From: JANRKF01 sp964518725
Lineage (GTDB): Bacteria > Pseudomonadota > Alphaproteobacteria > Rickettsiales > SXRF01
DNA: 64,000 nucleotides
Reading direction: 5' to 3'
Assembly (NCBI GenBank): GCA_964518725.1
Contig: CAZFKP010000006.1
Location: forward strand, 1-64,000
Shown here: piece after piece, positions 8,057 to 16,406 of the stretch
Layout: every line of letters begins with the position of its first letter
Numbering within the stretch: the first letter of the stretch is position 1
Translations under genes and position numbers: made by a program
The notes under the pieces: model-generated
The model's input: only the letters and a program-made list of their open reading frames with translations
Told to the model about the DNA's origin: nothing
Databases searched by the model: none

Positions 8057-9328
8057 TCAAAAATTTTCTTTAAACCAGCGGATGATTTTCTCAAACCCGA
8101 AGGTAAACCCGGCGCGGCGGCGGTGGGCGTCGAACAGCAGCTCCTCGGCGGGTTTTTTGGTGGTGTATTCGAGCATGCCAAGTGCCGTGGCGAATGCCGG
8201 CCCCGAAACCGCTTCGGCCAACCCCGGCAGTGCGCGGGGGCGACCCAGCCGCACCTGCTTGCCAAGAATCGTTCCGGCCATTTCGCGCACGCCGAGCAAC
8301 TGGCTAGCGCCGCCGGTCAGCACCACGCGCTTGCCCGCCATGCTAGCCACGCCGCTCATTTCCAGCTTGCTGCGGATGATCTCAAAAATTTCTTCCACAC
8401 GCGGCCGAATGACGCCGACCAGCATCGAGCGCGGCACGGTGTTGAACTCATCGGCCTCTTCTTCGCCCAGCAACGGCACATCGACCATCACATGATCGTC
8501 GCTCGCGGTTGCTACCGCGCTGCCATGCAGGGTTTTCAGGCGTTCAGCGTGGTGCAGGCTGGTGGAAAGCCCGCGCGCGATGTCGCTGGTCACATGCGTA
8601 CCGCCGATGGCCACCGAATCGGTGTAAATATTCTTGCCGCCGGAAAATACCGCGACGCTCGTCACCCCGCCGCCCATATCGATCAGGGTGACGCCGAGCT
8701 GCTTTTCATCCTCATCCAGCACACTCAGGCCGGAGGCATAGGGCGAAGCAATATATTCATCGACGTTCAAATGGCAGCGGCCGACGCAATGAGCGAGGTT
8801 GCGGGTGATCGACGGCTGGGCGGTGATGATGTGCAGATCCGCGCCGAGTTTCTTACCGAACATCTTGCGCGGGTCGCTGATGCCGCGCGCGCCGTCGAGA
8901 TAGTAGGACACCGGGACACAGTGGATGACTTCATGTTCGGCGTGCTGGATCGAGGCGCGCCCCTGCTCGATGATGTCCATGATGTCACGGTCGGAGACTT
9001 CTTCGCCGAGCATGGTCATCTCCACCGTGACGCTGCGCGAATTCAAATTGCCGCCGGAAAGGCTGACCAGCACGTGCTCGATGGTTTCGCCCGCCATCTG
9101 CTCGGCTGCATGCACCGCGGAAACAATCGACGCCTCGGCCTCGGTGAAATCGGTGATAACGCCGCTTTTGATACCTTTAGAAAGCTGATGGCCGATGCCG
9201 GTGATGCGGATCTCGCCCGCCGAATCCGCCTCAGCGATGAAGCAGGCGATTTTGCTGGTGCCGATATCTAGAACCGCGATGCTGCCCGCGCCGGTTTTAC
9301 GCAGCACTTTCTTTTTTTCTTTGCTCAT
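8057..9328 (-). CDS. ftsA: cell division protein FtsA
   Basis: Actin-like ATPase that tethers FtsZ to the membrane and recruits the divisome. It starts with a phosphate-1-type motif (SIAVLDIGTSKIACFI) and has the phosphate-2 block TLIDMGGGVTSVAVF and the adenosine block VVLTGGASQLLG. The 423-residue length is normal. The C-terminal GFEKIIRWFKENF is an amphipathic helix of the membrane-targeting kind. The start overlaps the ftsQ stop by four bases. No ftsZ follows. Confidence 0.95.
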   Translation of the reverse strand: MSKEKKKVLRKTGAGSIAVLDIGTSKIACFIAEADSAGEIRITGIGHQLSKGIKSGVITDFTEAEASIVSAVHAAEQMAGETIEHVLVSLSGGNLNSRSVTVEMTMLGEEVSDRDIMDIIEQGRASIQHAEHEVIHCVPVSYYLDGARGISDPRKMFGKKLGADLHIITAQPSITRNLAHCVGRCHLNVDEYIASPYASGLSVLDEDEKQLGVTLIDMGGGVTSVAVFSGGKNIYTDSVAIGGTHVTSDIARGLSTSLHHAERLKTLHGSAVATASDDHVMVDVPLLGEEEADEFNTVPRSMLVGVIRPRVEEIFEIIRSKLEMSGVASMAGKRVVLTGGASQLLGVREMAGTILGKQVRLGRPRALPGLAEAVSGPAFATALGMLEYTTKKPAEELLFDAHRRRAGFTFGFEKIIRWFKENF

Positions 9329-10194
9329 GTTTCTTTTGCATCCATCGAGGGTTGGCTAAACAGCTCCGGCGCAAGCTTGATAAAAACCCTGTCCGGCACG
9401 CGCAGGTCGATCACCTTAATATCGCGCTTCAGCACCTGTTCGTCTTTATCCATCGCCGCCAGCCGCGACAGTGCCGCCTCGGCATTTTCTTCCGGAAGCT
9501 TGACCTCAATATCACCTTGAAGGCGCAGGTTCCAACGGCGATCACCAATGCGGATGGCGGAACTGAACTGCTTGGCAAGTTCCGGCGACGATTCAAGTAT
9601 ATGCATCAGCTCTGCCACATGCGCCGGCGCGCCGTCACCAACGATCAGCGGAAGGTTGCGGTACGGCGTGATATCGATGCCCTGCATGATGATCCCACGG
9701 TCATCGACCAGCGAAAGCTCGCCCTGGTTCTGCCACAGCGCCACCGGCTCACGTTCGACAATACGGACATAGAGCGCATCGGGAAGCGCCCGGTCGACAG
9801 TCGCCTCGCGGATACTGTGGATCGCGTTCAGCCGTTCGCGCATTTCTTCCAGCGACAGTTGCAATATCGGGTCGTTTTTCTTGATGCCGAGCGCGGTCGT
9901 AATTTCGGCCATCGGCGTGCGGCTGCGGCCTTCGATATGCAGCGAATGCACTGCGAATCCCGCCTGCGCCGTCGCCTGAAAAAACCGGTCGTGCATCCGC
10001 TGCGTGGTACTGGCCAGCGCCCCAGAATACCAGGAATAGCTGCTAATACCGACCACGACCACGCCCAGTACCGCACCGCCCGCAAACTGGCATTTGCGGT
10101 GAATTTCTTCGCGGCGTTTCTTGGCCTTCTTCTCGCGCATGATCTGCTGCGATTGGCGTTGGCGTGGCGATAAATGTTCGGTCTTGCGTGGCAT
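9325..10194 (-). CDS. ftsQ: cell division protein FtsQ
   Basis: Bitopic divisome protein. A basic cytoplasmic N-terminus (RQRQSQQIMREKKAKKRREE) precedes a transmembrane segment at about 36-58 and a POTRA domain beginning near VHSLHIEGRSRTPMAEI. The EREPVALWQNQG block is typical of the FtsQ beta domain. It is coupled on both sides: its ATG overlaps the ddl stop (TGATG) and its stop overlaps ftsA (ATGA). Confidence 0.92.
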   Translation of the reverse strand: MPRKTEHLSPRQRQSQQIMREKKAKKRREEIHRKCQFAGGAVLGVVVVGISSYSWYSGALASTTQRMHDRFFQATAQAGFAVHSLHIEGRSRTPMAEITTALGIKKNDPILQLSLEEMRERLNAIHSIREATVDRALPDALYVRIVEREPVALWQNQGELSLVDDRGIIMQGIDITPYRNLPLIVGDGAPAHVAELMHILESSPELAKQFSSAIRIGDRRWNLRLQGDIEVKLPEENAEAALSRLAAMDKDEQVLKRDIKVIDLRVPDRVFIKLAPELFSQPSMDAKET

Positions 10195-11114
10195 CAGTTC
10201 CCCAGCGTTGCACCCTGCACCAACCTATCCACCAACGCCGTAAAGCTAATTCCCGCGTGCGCGGCAAGCTCTGGCGAAAGTGACAGTGCAGTCATCCCTG
10301 GTTGTGTGTTTACCTCTAAAAGGTAAAGTTTCTCTTTATGCGGCACCGTATCGTCATACCTGAAGTCGGCTCGGGTGAGGCCACGGCATCCAAGCGCATG
10401 ATGGGCAAGCACCGCCATTTCCATTACCTCGCGGGTGCGCGTCTCCGGCAGCGGCGCCGGGCATAAATGCTGGGTTTTGCCGTCGGTATATTTGTTGGTA
10501 TAATCATAAAACCCGCTCTTGGGCTTGAGTTCAGTGACGCCGAGCGCCACGCCGTCAAGCACCGCTACGGTGAGTTCGCGCCCCGGAATATATTGTTCGA
10601 CCAGGAATTTCCGCGCCGTATCCGCCGCATCGCGCTCCAGAATGATCGAAAGCGGACGGTTGTCCTCTTCCATCACCAGATACACGCCAACGCTTGAGCC
10701 TTCACTCGCCGGCTTCACCACGAACGGGCGCGGCATCGGATCACCCTTTAGAAGCGCTCCCATGGTGAGCGTGACGCCCTTCGGGCAGGTAAGCCCCGCC
10801 GCCTCGAACAGGCGCTTGGCCATGGGTTTATCCATCGCCACCGCCGAGGCCAGCACGCCGGAATGGGTGTAGGGAATGCCCATCAGCTCCAGCATGCCCT
10901 GCACACAGCCATCCTCGCCGTAATTGCCATGCAGCGCATTAAACACCGCGTCGGGCTTGAGTTCGGCCAGTTTCTGCGCGATGTCGCGTCCAGCGTCGAT
11001 TTCGGTGACCTTGTAACCCACCTCACGCAGCGCCTTGGCGCATGCCGCACCGGAATTAAGCGACACTTCCCGCTCCGCCGAGAGTCCGCCCTTTAACACC
11101 GCAACATGTTTCAT
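10194..11114 (-). CDS. ddl: D-alanine--D-alanine ligase
   Basis: ATP-grasp ligase that makes D-Ala-D-Ala for MurF. Visible signatures are VLKGGLSAEREVSLNSG, the HGNYGEDGCVQG loop, and C-terminal EVNTQPGMTALSL carrying metal-binding residues. Its 306 residues match the DdlB type found in dcw clusters. It overlaps the upstream unknown gene by four bases and ftsQ by one. Confidence 0.95.
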   Translation of the reverse strand: MKHVAVLKGGLSAEREVSLNSGAACAKALREVGYKVTEIDAGRDIAQKLAELKPDAVFNALHGNYGEDGCVQGMLELMGIPYTHSGVLASAVAMDKPMAKRLFEAAGLTCPKGVTLTMGALLKGDPMPRPFVVKPASEGSSVGVYLVMEEDNRPLSIILERDAADTARKFLVEQYIPGRELTVAVLDGVALGVTELKPKSGFYDYTNKYTDGKTQHLCPAPLPETRTREVMEMAVLAHHALGCRGLTRADFRYDDTVPHKEKLYLLEVNTQPGMTALSLSPELAAHAGISFTALVDRLVQGATLGN

Positions 11115-11989
11115 ATGCCACGTCCTTCATTTTGGTTGTCCGGCAGTTCCGCCCTGCGTGAAACCTGCTGTCGCAGGATATCCGCTGCAATGCCCCGGCC
11201 ACTCATCGGATCAAGCGTGATCTCGATGGCCACTATTCCTTTTTCTTCATTCTCCTGAACCGTTAGCCAACTTATGCTCATCGGGGCGAAATGATCCCGG
11301 CAATGGCTTTCCCGAAAGTGGGTATCTTGCCCAAGCAGGTAAGCACCATCGCCCATGCGCCGGTGGATATAATTCTTTACCGACTGCACTCTTTGCGGCG
11401 TGGGATTATTTACGACATACCTCACTGTTTGCACACCATCGCCCTTGACTTTCCATTTCTCAGGCGAGGTGAAGATCGCGTCGATCTCGGCACGCTCTTC
11501 GGCTGATAATTCTTCTTCGACCTTCAGGCGAGAGGCGATTCCCACCCGCGCACTATTATGGAGCAGCACATGCACCGCGCCATACCCCGCAGCAGTTTTC
11601 TCGACATGGTAGGTTTGGGTCACTGTCTGGCCTTTGATGCATTCATCAAATTCCAGCGCCTCCTCATGCCTGCAACTGTCCGGATAATGCTGCTGCATAA
11701 ATTGTTTTACAGCCTGAACCACCGCATCCAAATGAGCATTGTCCGCCAGTATTTCGGCCACGACCAGGTGGTCGGCGGGGTTATCCATCTTCTGGCTGGC
11801 GATAATCTGAGACGCATTGGCCAGCCCTTCATTAAAATGGCTATGTTCAAGCGGTGGATAGTGAACCGCCGTCTCCCCGGCATCCGGTTGCTGCAGTTTG
11901 GAAACCGATACCCACGCTGCTTCATCCATAAACAACTTGCGAATGCCATCTTCCAGTTGCCCCCGAGTTTTCAGGTTTTCCAGACGCAT
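11111..11989 (-). CDS. hypothetical protein inserted between murB and ddl
   Basis: A 292-residue soluble protein that I do not recognise. It is rich in His, Glu and Asp, with no signal peptide or membrane segment. The C-terminal half alternates predicted strands and helices (VQTVRYVVNN, VQSVKNYIHRRMG, IVAIEITLDPMSGRGIAADIL). The murB start region lies directly upstream and its stop overlaps the ddl start (ATGA), so it belongs to the dcw transcript. The canonical alphaproteobacterial order is murB-ddl, so this is a lineage-specific insertion. Confidence 0.8.
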   Translation of the reverse strand: MRLENLKTRGQLEDGIRKLFMDEAAWVSVSKLQQPDAGETAVHYPPLEHSHFNEGLANASQIIASQKMDNPADHLVVAEILADNAHLDAVVQAVKQFMQQHYPDSCRHEEALEFDECIKGQTVTQTYHVEKTAAGYGAVHVLLHNSARVGIASRLKVEEELSAEERAEIDAIFTSPEKWKVKGDGVQTVRYVVNNPTPQRVQSVKNYIHRRMGDGAYLLGQDTHFRESHCRDHFAPMSISWLTVQENEEKGIVAIEITLDPMSGRGIAADILRQQVSRRAELPDNQNEGRGI

Positions 11990-12901
11990 CTATGCCTCCC
12001 GTCCAATCCGCTTGATTTCCCATTCCAGCGTGATGCCAGTTTTTTCTTTCACTATCTCTATCACACGATTGCCAAGCCTTTCAAGGTCAGCAGCGGTCGC
12101 CGTCGCCGTATTGATGAGAAAGTTGCAGTGCTTCTCCGAGACTTGCGCGCCGCCGATTATCATACCCCGGCAACCCGCCTTGTCGATCAGCTCCCACGCC
12201 TTGTGGCCTTCCGGGTTTTTAAACGTGCTGCCGCCGGTGCGCGCGCGGATCGGCTGAGTGTCCTCACGCATGCGGCTGATTTCCTGAATCCGGGCGGCGA
12301 TTTCCTGCCGCTCGCCCGGCACGGCGGCAAACACCGCGTGGGTGACGATCGCCCCTTCCGGCAGCGCGCTTTTGCGGTAGGAAAAACCCAATTCCTCGCT
12401 GGTGAATACCTTGATTTCCCCGCTTCGGAGCACCGCCTGACACTCCACCAACACATCTTTAATCTCCACGCCATAGGCGCCGGCATTCATTCGCACCGCG
12501 CCGCCGATAGTGCCAGGAATGCCCGATAAAAATTCCAGCCCGGCGATCCCGTGGTCGCAGGCGAACAACGCGACATTAAGATCAAGCATGCCAGCGCCCG
12601 CGACAAGGTGTGCATCCTGCAGGTGGCTCATGGCAAAATGCCGCCCAAGCTTCACCACCACCCCGTCAATGCCGCCATCACGCACGATAACATTGCTGCC
12701 AACCCCTAAAACGGTCACCGGGATTTCCGGGGGCAGTACCTTCAGAAACTCGGCAAGATCTTCCGTATTTTCTGGCTTGAACAACCATTCGGCAGCACCA
12801 CCCACCCGAAACCAGTTGGTTTTGGAGAGGTCGGCGTTTTGGCGCAAGCGTGGAGAAAACTGCTCCTGCCATCCCTGTGGTTCTTTGTGCGCCACCATCA
12901 T
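11990..12901 (-). CDS. murB: UDP-N-acetylenolpyruvoylglucosamine reductase
   Basis: FAD-dependent reductase that makes UDP-MurNAc. Family motifs are NWFRVGGAAEWLFKP, VTVLGVGSNVIVRDGG, the IPGTIGGAVRMNAGAYG flavin-binding block and a GGSTFKNPEGHKAWELI block near the C-terminus. The start is set at 12901, where ATGATG overlaps the murC TGA; a longer frame to 12970 would extend far into murC and adds nothing family-like. This gives 303 residues, normal for the type I enzyme. Confidence 0.95.
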   Translation of the reverse strand: MMVAHKEPQGWQEQFSPRLRQNADLSKTNWFRVGGAAEWLFKPENTEDLAEFLKVLPPEIPVTVLGVGSNVIVRDGGIDGVVVKLGRHFAMSHLQDAHLVAGAGMLDLNVALFACDHGIAGLEFLSGIPGTIGGAVRMNAGAYGVEIKDVLVECQAVLRSGEIKVFTSEELGFSYRKSALPEGAIVTHAVFAAVPGERQEIAARIQEISRMREDTQPIRARTGGSTFKNPEGHKAWELIDKAGCRGMIIGGAQVSEKHCNFLINTATATAADLERLGNRVIEIVKEKTGITLEWEIKRIGREA

Positions 12902-14328
12902 GCTGTAACTTTTTGCAGTTGTCCCGGCAGCGCATACGCCCATTTGCTGATTGATCCCGCGCCCATGCACACCACCATATCACCAGCGGCGGCGACGGAA
13001 CGAATCGTTGCGGCGAGGGCATCCTCCGACGGGAGTTTGACGACATGCTTATGCCCCGCGCTACGCAAACCGGTAATCAGGCTCTCGGCGGAAATGCCCT
13101 CAATCGGCGCTTCTCCAGCAGCATAAATTTCGGCGACAACCACCACATCCGCGTCGTTGAAGCAACTGCAGAAATCATCAAACAAATCGCGCAGGCGAGT
13201 GTAGCGATGCGGCTGAACCACGGCGATGACCTTGCCTTTTCCGTGTGACTGTGCAGCACGGGCGGCTTTCAGGGTCGCGGCGATTTCCACCGGATGGTGG
13301 CCGTAATCGTCGATCACGGTAATGCCGTGCGCCTCGCCGGTTTTGGTGAAACGGCGCTTCACCCCTTCAAACGATGCCAGCGCCTTTTTGATTTTTTCTG
13401 GTGCCATCCCAAGCTCATGAGCAATCGCCACCGCTGCCAGCGCATTCTTCACATTATGTTCGCCATGCATGGAGAGCAGCACATCACTCACTAGCATGTC
13501 GCCAATAACAATATCAAAACGCTGTCCTTCTGCGGATGGGCGGATATTTTCAACCCGCACATCTGCCTGCTTGTTAGCGCCGTAGGTGATGATGCGGCGG
13601 TCGGTTACACGGGCAGAGAGCGCCTGCACCTCCGGATGATCGGTACAGAGCACGGCAAATCCGTAAAACGGCAGGTTGGAGATAAAGGTGGCGTAGGCCG
13701 CCTTCGCCGCCTCGAAGCTGCCGTAATGGTCGAGGTGCTCGGGATCGATATTGGTGATGATGCCGACGCTCGCCGGCAGGCGTGTGAAGGTGCCATCTGA
13801 CTCGTCGGCCTCCACCACCATCCATTCGCCTTTGCCGAGATACGCATTGGTGCCGCGGGCATTGATGATGCCGCCGTTGATGACGGTCGGCGTGAAACCG
13901 CCCGCTTCCAGCATGGCGGCGGTAAGCGCCGTGGTCGTGGTTTTTCCGTGGGTGCCCGCTACCGCCACCGCGATTTTAAAGCGCATGAGTTCGGCCAGCA
14001 TTTCGGCGCGTTTGACCACCGGGATGCGATGTTCGCGAGCAGCGTCCAGCTCCGGGTTGCCGGGCTTGATCGCTGAAGAAATCACCACGACCGACGCCGC
14101 TTTCACATGCTCGGCGCCATGGCCGATAAATATTTTAATGCCCAGATCCTCAAGCCGCTTGGTATTGTAGCTGGCGCTCGCATCCGACCCTTGCACCTGA
14201 TAGCCGAGATTGTGCAACACTTCGGCGATGCCGCTCATGCCGATGCCGCCGATACCGACAAAATGCAAAATACCGACATTAAGCGGCAGGGATTTACCAA
14301 TAGGGAGCGCGTTCAGTGCCTGTTTCAT
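12898..14328 (-). CDS. murC: UDP-N-acetylmuramate--L-alanine ligase
   Basis: First Mur ligase, adding L-Ala to UDP-MurNAc. It has N-terminal FVGIGGIGMSGIAEVLHNLG, the ATP-binding AVAGTHGKTTTTALTAAML and the central DYGHHPVEIAATL block. The length, 476, is usual. It overlaps the upstream half-receiver gene and downstream murB by four bases each. Confidence 0.96.
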   Translation of the reverse strand: MKQALNALPIGKSLPLNVGILHFVGIGGIGMSGIAEVLHNLGYQVQGSDASASYNTKRLEDLGIKIFIGHGAEHVKAASVVVISSAIKPGNPELDAAREHRIPVVKRAEMLAELMRFKIAVAVAGTHGKTTTTALTAAMLEAGGFTPTVINGGIINARGTNAYLGKGEWMVVEADESDGTFTRLPASVGIITNIDPEHLDHYGSFEAAKAAYATFISNLPFYGFAVLCTDHPEVQALSARVTDRRIITYGANKQADVRVENIRPSAEGQRFDIVIGDMLVSDVLLSMHGEHNVKNALAAVAIAHELGMAPEKIKKALASFEGVKRRFTKTGEAHGITVIDDYGHHPVEIAATLKAARAAQSHGKGKVIAVVQPHRYTRLRDLFDDFCSCFNDADVVVVAEIYAAGEAPIEGISAESLITGLRSAGHKHVVKLPSEDALAATIRSVAAAGDMVVCMGAGSISKWAYALPGQLQKVTA

Positions 14329-14540
14329 AGTCTGACCCCATCTGTTTTTGGCGTGATGGCGACTGTTTCTAGGGCGGCCGCTTCAGCGGATTCCTTCACC
14401 GGCCGGGATAACATATAATCCGCAGGTTTTTTCTGGAACCGCGCCGCCGTGCCGGAGATTGCCTGCACCCCTTCCAGCGTCAACCCATCATCTGAAGAAA
14501 CCAGAATCCTACCAATCTTTGTGTCTCTCAATGCCTCCAT
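14325..14540 (-). CDS. C-terminal half of a split receiver (CheY-like) domain
   Basis: A 71-residue frame whose first half reads like beta4-beta5 of a receiver: LRDTKIGRILVSSDD, then an alanine/glycine stretch and ADYMLSRPVKES, where receivers normally have a Lys-Pro; here Arg replaces the Lys. The ATG overlaps the stop of the N-terminal half (TGATG). It carries an extra 15-residue tail and its own stop overlaps murC. It is either half of a broken response regulator or a product made by coupling or frameshifting. Activity is doubtful. Confidence 0.55.
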   Translation of the reverse strand: MEALRDTKIGRILVSSDDGLTLEGVQAISGTAARFQKKPADYMLSRPVKESAEAAALETVAITPKTDGVRL

Positions 14541-14782
14541 CAATTCGATTCCTTTATGTTGGCTGAAGGTCTGTTGTCCGTCACAACAGCATAGGGTAAT
14601 GCAAACCCCTCCGGCGGATGTATTTTCTTGTCTGCGTTATCATAACCAAGTGCTGCCAGCGCCGCATCGACCGTATTAAATTCTACCACACGGTATCCCG
14701 CCCCCTCCATAAACGCCGTGTGCAGCATTTGCGTGACCCCGTCATCTTCGACCACCCACACGGTTTTTTGCTCGTCGTTCAT
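14540..14782 (-). CDS. N-terminal half of a split receiver (CheY-like) domain
   Basis: 80 residues opening MNDEQKTVWVVEDDGVTQML, with the acidic pair of a receiver, then the GYRVVEFNTVDAALAAL helix and YAVVTDNRPSANIKE, where the Asp of VVTD lies at the phosphorylation position. The frame then stops, just where helix 4 should continue; that continuation is in the next frame at 14540. The start overlaps the murG stop (ATGA); a longer frame to 14959 would run through murG antisense to its known motifs and is rejected. A response regulator in the dcw cluster is unusual. Confidence 0.6.
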   Translation of the reverse strand: MNDEQKTVWVVEDDGVTQMLHTAFMEGAGYRVVEFNTVDAALAALGYDNADKKIHPPEGFALPYAVVTDNRPSANIKESN

Positions 14783-15885
14783 GAGTTTATCCCTTCGGCA
14801 AGCACCAGCTCGGCCAGTGCCCTTGCGGCGTCCTGTGCACCAAATGTGCGGGCGTTTTCGGCGGCGCGGTTTAAGGTTTCCGGTGCGGTGAGAAAGGCCT
14901 CGAGGCGAGCCGACACGGCTTCGGGCGTGAACCCGTCCTGTGCCATCACCCAGCCGCATCCGGCTTTTTCAAACACGTTGGCATTGTAATATTGGTGGTT
15001 GTCCATGGCGGTGGGAAGCGGCACGAGAATCGCCGGGCGGCCAGCGACCGCCAGCTCCGACATGGTAGAGGCTCCTGAGCGGGCAATCACCAGGTGCGCC
15101 CCGGCAAGCCGCGCCGGCAAGTCGACGAAGAACGAAGCGAGATCAGCATTCACCCCAATCGCATCATAATGCGTTCGGGTTTCCGCCAGCTCCTGCTCGC
15201 GGCACTGCTGGTCGATACGCAGGCGGGCACGCAGATGCACAGGTAGTAATTCAATCGCACGCGGCATCACTTCGGAAAAAACCGAGGCTCCCTGGCTGCC
15301 ACCGGTAATCAGCAGCCGCAACTTGCCATCCTGCGACAATTGCGGGTATGGGATGTCACGCAACCCGCGCACGCTGGCACGCACCGGATTGCCGGTCAGG
15401 GTGATTTTCCTCCGGTCGGATTCGGCGATCATCTGGGTGTCGGGAAAGCTGGTGGCGATGCGGCCAACCCGGGCGGCCAGCAAACGGTTCGCACGCCCCA
15501 GCACCGAATTTTGTTCGTGAATGACGGTTGGAATCCCCAGCGCCGTCGCCGCATACATGGTAGGAAACGACGGGTAGCCGCCAAAGCCGACGACCACCAA
15601 CGGCCGCATTTTCTTGAGTATCCGCATGGCGCGCAAGGTGCCGATGGCAATATTGAGTGCAGCGCTCGCCTGATGAAGCATCCCCCGCCCCGATCCGCCG
15701 GCGCGGATGGTGCGACGCGGGACGGTGGCAAGCAGCCCGCTTTGGAATTTATTGAAACGTTTATCGGTGACGAGCATTACCTGCCGCCCACGGGCAAGCA
15801 TCTCCTCCGCCAGCGCCTCGGCAGGAAAAATATGGCCGCCCGTGCCTCCGGCGGCGAGAATAATCGGTTGGTTGTCTGCGTTCAT
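14779..15885 (-). CDS. murG: UDP-GlcNAc:undecaprenyl-PP-MurNAc-pentapeptide transferase
   Basis: Membrane-associated GT-B glycosyltransferase that makes lipid II from lipid I. It has the N-terminal AAGGTGGHIFPAEALAEE loop, VGFGGYPSFPTMYAA, VIHEQNSVLGRANR, LLITGGSQGASVFSEVMP and the ARSGASTMSELAVAGRPAILVP donor site. The length, 368, is normal. It follows the small membrane gene directly (TAAATG). Confidence 0.96.
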   Translation of the reverse strand: MNADNQPIILAAGGTGGHIFPAEALAEEMLARGRQVMLVTDKRFNKFQSGLLATVPRRTIRAGGSGRGMLHQASAALNIAIGTLRAMRILKKMRPLVVVGFGGYPSFPTMYAATALGIPTVIHEQNSVLGRANRLLAARVGRIATSFPDTQMIAESDRRKITLTGNPVRASVRGLRDIPYPQLSQDGKLRLLITGGSQGASVFSEVMPRAIELLPVHLRARLRIDQQCREQELAETRTHYDAIGVNADLASFFVDLPARLAGAHLVIARSGASTMSELAVAGRPAILVPLPTAMDNHQYYNANVFEKAGCGWVMAQDGFTPEAVSARLEAFLTAPETLNRAAENARTFGAQDAARALAELVLAEGINS

Positions 15886-16131
15886 TTACGTGCGGGCTTT
15901 GTAGAGCTTGATTAAACCGTAGATACTAATCATCCCCCATGCCGCTTCAAGCAGAAAAGCGGATAAATTCCAGTCAATGAGAAGCGAACCGATAATCAGC
16001 AGTGCACCGATCAGGTTCAGCAGCAAGTACCAGAGATTATCCGGTTTCCATGTGCCTTTTTGCAGTAGGAAATAGGCGGTAAGGAAGCACAGTACCGCGA
16101 TATTGCCGATGATATGACCGAAAAGTTCCAT
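15886..16131 (-). CDS. small membrane protein, CBU_0592-like
   Basis: 81 residues with three hydrophobic segments. The sequence LLNLIGALLIIGSLLIDWNL followed by LLEAAWGMISIYGLIKLY resembles the CBU_0592 family of small membrane proteins found in many Proteobacteria, of unknown function. It is tightly packed: a one-base overlap with the upstream membrane gene and direct contact with murG. Confidence 0.65.
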   Translation of the reverse strand: MELFGHIIGNIAVLCFLTAYFLLQKGTWKPDNLWYLLLNLIGALLIIGSLLIDWNLSAFLLEAAWGMISIYGLIKLYKART

Positions 16132-16406
16132 TATTTCCCCAAAAACCCGCGGATTTTGATAAGCAACCCAACCAGCAGGATAAAAACACTGAAATACAGA
16201 ATCAACTGCTCAGGATAGTGAAAGCGCGCCACTAGCGGCATTGAAAGCAATGCGAAGCAGCTATACTTGATAATTTTGGCAAGGCGGGCGGGCGGCACAT
16301 AATGCCCGCGCGCCTGCAACCATAGGAAAATCGAATACAGGATCAGGCCGCTTCCTGCTAGAATATTTCCCCAGAAAATAAGGTCGATCGGTTCAGTTGC
16401 GGCCAT
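16131..16406 (-). CDS. small membrane protein of unknown function
   Basis: 91 residues when started at ATG 16406 (MAATEPIDLIFWGNIL), overlapping the ftsW end by 14 bases. There are three hydrophobic segments and a short basic loop (QARGHYVPPARLAKIIKY). I do not recognise it. The longer frame to 16475 would be antisense-like sequence within ftsW and is not preferred. It forms a pair with the next small membrane gene between ftsW and murG. Confidence 0.6.
   Translation of the reverse strand: MAATEPIDLIFWGNILAGSGLILYSIFLWLQARGHYVPPARLAKIIKYSCFALLSMPLVARFHYPEQLILYFSVFILLVGLLIKIRGFLGK

Noticed and set aside
8123..9271. 382-codon frame antisense to ftsA
   Set aside because: His/Ala/Asp-rich shadow of ftsA with no recognisable domain.
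9352..10173. 273-codon frame antisense to ftsQ
   Set aside because: Lies wholly over ftsQ, which has clear family motifs; composition is that of an antisense shadow.
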